From: Asterionellopsis glacialis | Lineage: Eukaryota > Bacillariophyta > Plagiogrammaphyceae > Rhaphoneidales > Asterionellopsidaceae | Direction: 5' to 3' | Assembly: GCA_014885115.2 (NCBI GenBank) | Contig: WKLE02002070.1 | Location: forward strand, 1 to 33,231 | DNA: 33,231 nucleotides | In this document: one piece after another, positions 30,201-33,231 of the stretch | How the letters are laid out: each line of letters starts with the position of its first letter | Numbering within the stretch: position 1 is the first letter of the stretch | Notes under the pieces: generated by a model | Seen by the model: only the letters and a program-made list of their open reading frames with translations | Told to the model about the DNA's origin: nothing | Database searches by the model: none | Position numbers and translations under genes: made by a program

Positions 30201-30334
30201 ACTCCGTTTCCAGAGCACCCTGGAGATGATGGCGTCACAAAACCATACACCAGCAGAGAATTCTTTTGATTGGGTACAAGCAGTAGTAAGCTTGATGCTA
30301 CCACAATGGTAGCAACAGCTACACGATGCATCAT
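27272..30334 (-). CDS. J-domain protein J3, predicted plastid-targeted
   Basis: 1020 residues from ATG 30334 (MMHRVAVATIVVASSLLLLV); the in-frame GTG 34 codons upstream is rejected. The signal-peptide-like leader ends LVYG|FVTPSS (G31|F32), again an ASAFAP-type junction. The J-domain lies at about 131-193 with HPD 161-163 (ASKFHPDVV). The linker carries two DWWK motifs (292-295, 312-315) and then a four-fold repeat (F320, F371, F434 and F494 each start FGKEE). Long Ser/Thr-rich stretches follow. The shared helical domain is at about 715-809 (AEEMDSTEFLVQQL, KARKRLEQLQTKFWELN). The tail is Ser/Thr/Pro-rich and ends in a hydrophobic segment, FFFIGISTYVAFGQF, which could be a membrane anchor; J1 and J2 end differently. 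No intron found. Likely a plastid Hsp70 co-chaperone whose client specificity rests in the linker or helical domain. Confidence 0.85.
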   Translation of the reverse strand: MMHRVAVATIVVASSLLLLVPNQKNSLLVYGFVTPSSPGCSGNGVSWAIRAPPSSSTSQLQLQPSQQPFHHHQHPHQRSSPFSSGSNCHENNCYFSSSQYYHRKQQKNKKQQHQRTNQRPLYYSSHPNNGDPFEILNLERTTALDKQTIKRAYKAMASKFHPDVVVNQNSTPEEKKLANDHFVKINGAYAALMDRDQVGKEQELERKKNNQAKKTYQNYYKQSPFHHPSSTSAGSSFSSKAKQRRYRSTRARSTNTKRSKTTTASSVGSESFTTSSSSSSTGSPHRRTANTDWWKKSTFKATGWDSNDKGSDWWKGSAEFGKEETDSSTSSSSFFEDLREELLKKQRRSHSTTSPYSQGTSSHSSSSSTEFGKEEKYNSAASSSSFFEDVREELRKKQQGSDSTTIPRSQGTKATTTTTTTGISSSDSNSSAKFGKEEKYNSESSSSSFFRDLREEHRKKQQKSHKTTTSSSQETKTTTTTTGKSFYSRSNTEFGKEETYHAGAFSSSFFDDIRKELSKKQQRSHSTTSPSSQETKTSTTAKTTTTTTTTTDKSFHGRIKSTYGSPSSSVRTKRTGHSSSPPASTSPSTSNEHYENHPRRSGSYYTQKTRSKSTATKKESKSTASTTGRSGGVWRTGKTTSTRTSHHNKGDPSSNGSSSSPSASSGGNTDSSSTSSKRSSDVLTNDWLHHGNKYSKSSSNSEMVDDTMKNDEDDDVSDLLRSGTFQQVAEEMDSTEFLVQQLISKFGKVEEEYLAVQADAAKTDISFSQKVTLDIQMAGIKARKDVLVGHLIKARKRLEQLQTKFWELNSGKAQRSETQEPIIPTPTPTKKNKDVQKQQDVKQSRSATISATTTVKASPSSSTKSESPFFFFSSPTPSPSSSNSPKVSTERHQHKPSKNTISATAAKLIADATSNIVSSHNFERSTSTASTPSQNAVTTSTHTSQITTPPSPRPSKSITTDVTTEKHEDVASTELQTTKSVEKEESSKSSDGLGPFFFIGISTYVAFGQFAHFVDHLFHH
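28685..29383 (-). repeat. Four-fold 51-63-residue repeat in J3
   Basis: Each unit encodes FGKEE, about 10 Ser-rich residues, SSFF-[ERD]-D-[LVI]-R-[EK]-E, KKQ, then a Ser/Thr/Gln region. Units begin at residues 320, 371, 434 and 494; spacing grows through Thr runs. Confidence 0.85.
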
Positions 30335-30604
30335 GGTTTTCTTTCGAGAAGGTTGAAATTTCGGAATGCCTCCGATAGCGTTATTGGGTGCTTGTTTTCG
30401 AGAATTAATGGTTCTGTATCGGTCGCCCGACAACACACCAAAATGAAGGTTATGATGCAGATACCTTCAGTTTTTTTGTTCGATTGCAGATATCTTTTAT
30501 CACTAAAGTGTATGATCATGATGTCTGAAGCAATGTTTGACGTAAGAATTACGTGGACTTACTTAAGATAAAATGAAGTTCAACTTACTGAATGCAACTT
30601 CTTC

Positions 30605-30638
30605 ATGGCGCGCCAAATTAGCCATTTGGCGCGCCAAA
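30605..30638. promoter_or_regulatory. Pair of palindromic E2F-like sites upstream of J3
   Basis: Two GGCGCGCC cores, at 30607-30614 and 30628-30635, are centred 21 bp apart. The second is the perfect palindrome TTTGGCGCGCCAAA; the first is ATGGCGCGCCAAA. TTTGGCGC fits the E2F/DP consensus TTT[GC]GCG[GC]. They lie about 270 bp upstream of the J3 start codon. Confidence 0.5.
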
Positions 30639-33231
30639 ATAGTTTACGTAGAATCTTGGTAGATTCTTACTGTACGTATCCAGACTAAAGGAACAACAAG
30701 GTTGGTTTTAAGGTTTTCTTCTGTGCGTGCGTTGCCACCTGCTGAGAGCAATCTGAGCAATGAGTCAGCACCCGGATGACCTCAAGGGGTAGGTCTGATG
30801 AGATTCATCGTCGTGACGTGCTGGATTTTGATGAAGGAATTAGTAGTTATGGGAAAGAAGAGCACAAAGCAGGTGATGAGGAGGGCCAGGATGAAATTGT
30901 ATAATTTTAATATATACTACAAAGGATAAAAAGAACATAATTAATGAATAACCTTCCTGGCACTGCATACTAGTGCTGAAAACTACATCTTCACTACCAG
31001 GTTTATTGTTGTTTGTCTACTACTGTACATGGTTGCAGTTGCTGTTTTTCAATAATTTATTTGATTTTCTAGCATATTGTAAAAATGAGGGGTATATTGG
31101 ATTCAATGGAAAAAACTTTGTCAATAATACTCTTGGATTTAATAAGGTGTCCATTATCCTTCAGATGTGGCAACCAATGCAAGCTTCATATCATGCTGAA
31201 ACCTTGACTTTCAACAACAATACAAATTTTTTTATTTCCATTCTTCTGCTTGCTCAAAACAAAATAAAACTAAGGTTCTATTCAATACAATAGAGAAGAG
31301 GGCTATCTGCCTTATGCTGCTAGTGTCGACAGTGGCACAACACAACAATCAGACAAACAACACACAAAAGAAAAGAAGACTTTTATTTGGTGATGTAAAT
31401 TATGAGCTTAGTTTAATCTGGAGAAGATCCAGCAATTTAGTAAGAAGTAAAAGTTCAGGAAATATTTAGTAAAAGGTAAATTGGAGTCCATCTGCTTGTC
31501 CATGCATCAACCAGCCATCCTCAAGAGTGTCCTACAGGGAGTGTAGTTCACTATCAATGATGATGTCCTTGGTGGGTTTGTATGGATACTTGTGGTTGAC
31601 ATGTAGCAATGGCTACAAGACTACTAGTGTCCCAGTCCTTCTGTCCCCCCCCCAGTTTACCAGTTTCAGAAACACTGGAAGGCACAGATCCAATTGGTAG
31701 ATTAGCTACTGGAAGTCAATTAATGGATTTAAACAATTTATTTAACCCCCTAGCAATGGCTACAACATATATATGTAATGAGTGATTGTGCTTTATGAAA
31801 AAAGGGAAAGAGTACAAAAATGAATGTTTGGGGACAAAGAACTTGCCAGTTGGGTAAAAATTTTAAATGCTATATATTTATGATGAATATTGTATTATTA
31901 AGAGATGTTGAAAAAAAATGTTTGTTCATGCATGCTACAGCCAAAAAATTTGGCTGGAACATGGGCAGGTGGTGTTCTGGGTCTATTTGGTTTTCTCCAA
32001 ATAGGTTATGTTTTCTGATACCACCTTTCTGATTGTAACTATTTGCCCACACCACTGTAACTCATCTTGCAGTACTTGTACTTGTACCAGGGTAGTTATA
32101 GCTGCAAAACCTCCCTAATAATCTGACAGACACATGGGCAGATGTAAACTTTACAGTAAATTTTTTATTCTGGTACCTTGGATATTACTAAGTTATGCAC
32201 CTTTTAAGTTTGAAATTTCTTATTTTGGACACTTTTTGTATGCTTGACATAGCCAATGCTATTCATTCCTGATGGCACACAAAAATCATAGCTAAGAATC
32301 AGCCGACTTATGGAAACTGAAAATGCTGTGTATTTACAAAAATGACCCCTCAGACCCCCTTTTTCCACCAAGGAAAAAAAACTCAAAGTATCAAGTACTC
32401 AAACTTCTAAATAATGTTAGTAACTGTATTATACTTGTTAACAAACAGGATGGTGGTGGTCTAAAGTCTTGCCAGCTGGTTATTGAGTTATGGTATTTTG
32501 TATGAATGCCCCCATTTTCTTTCACAGATGCCTGCCAAAGAATAGCAACCAAAACCAAACAATGTTAGATAGGGAATCAAATGGTACCATTGTTAGGATT
32601 AGATAAAAGGGTTTTTGTTGCGTTCTTGTCCAGAAGTTGATCAACATATGAGTTGGTTTTATAAAGAAACACAGATATCTCCTCCTACACATACAGATTT
32701 TGAAATTATCAAAATATGCAACAATCAATCTGAATATGGAGAATTGATTGGTGTCACTTGATGATGTCAAAAAGAGGCTTATTCTCATGTTCTTGTGAGA
32801 ATAGTTGTCTTGTTGTGATAACACCCATGGTCGCTTTTCCCCCCCTCGATTTCCATTGTCCATTTGACCAGTTTAGTCTGTTTTCACACCATAATTAGAC
32901 GTTCTTTATGACCGTCATGATCTGTTTTTGCGAGCTTTCTAAAATTAAAATAGTGCAAAAATGGGTCTGTTTTTCGTGGATCAGACTCATTTTTATAGTC
33001 GAAAAAAATTAGATCTACATATTTTTTTCTCGTGCTTCGCGCATCGAAAAAAAAATCGAAACGGTGAAAGTGAAGAACCAAAAATTCTAGCTTGAAATTG
33101 CTTTCACAGGTAGTCCCTACAGTAGACTTCTTAGCCATGCAAGCTGCTTCATGTACGAGCTCCGACTAGCGCAGACTCTGCTCCCCCCCTTTTGGGGCCC
33201 GTTTTTTTACAAAATCTCACATCCTGAGATT
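30639..33231. other. Right-hand region without recognised genes
   Basis: Several short frames exist (30973-31293 forward, 31820-32032 forward, 32522-32863 and 32884-33138 reverse), but none has recognisable domains or convincing coding character. AT-rich sequence at 31300-32550 resembles the hAT-remnant area in composition and could be old transposon. C runs occur near 31646, 32840 and 33183. CCAGGTT/CCAGGGTA words appear near 30994 and 32087. Confidence 0.5.

Noticed and set aside
30793..30840. TGATGA boxes suggesting a C/D snoRNA
   Set aside because: No matching D box or terminal stem was found at proper spacing.

Overview
The window reads as nuclear DNA of a eukaryotic microalga, most likely a diatom. 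Three genes carry spliceosomal introns of 123-199 bp with GTAAGT or GTACGT donors. Three J-domain proteins start with a signal peptide that ends in an A-F or G-F junction, the mark of import into a secondary plastid. Intergenic DNA is rich in GTAC and CCAGGTA words. The diatom assignment is an inference; the splice sites and reading frames were read directly.

Layout. 1-4.6 kb: the 3' end of an unrecognised gene, a TPR protein gene and a reverse-strand fatty-acid-hydroxylase/sterol-desaturase gene, separated by GTAC/CTAG-rich spacers. 5.0-12.1 kb: a repeat island. It holds a 647-bp element with 24-bp terminal inverted repeats, the decayed coding region of a hAT-like transposon, a CTTTA microsatellite, a satellite of ~190-bp monomers ordered A-B-C-A-B-C-A, and a CAA/GTT/CAA tract. 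12.2-14.0 kb: a two-exon phospholipase-D-like gene on the reverse strand. 15.1-15.9 kb: a membrane-protein-like reading frame that appears frameshifted.

16.2-30.3 kb: the most interesting part. Three paralogous J-domain genes (here J1, J2, J3) lie on the reverse strand in one direction. All share a signal/transit leader, a J-domain with intact HPD, a long low-complexity linker and a ~100-residue helical C-terminal domain that I do not recognise (landmarks EEMD-x-TE, VQQL, KARKRL, LQ-x-[KR]-[FY]). Linkers and tails have diverged by repeat expansion: a four-fold repeat in J3 and a three-fold acidic repeat in J2. J2 gains a spliced C-terminal exon. A forward-strand tandem LOG-family (lysine-decarboxylase-like Rossmann) gene sits between J1 and J2. 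A possible WD-repeat gene remnant lies between J2 and J3. A pair of palindromic E2F-like sites lies ~270 bp upstream of J3.

30.6-33.2 kb: no gene recognised. I found no rRNA, tRNA or CRISPR array. The J trio probably acts together with plastid Hsp70; the other genes show no functional link to it.
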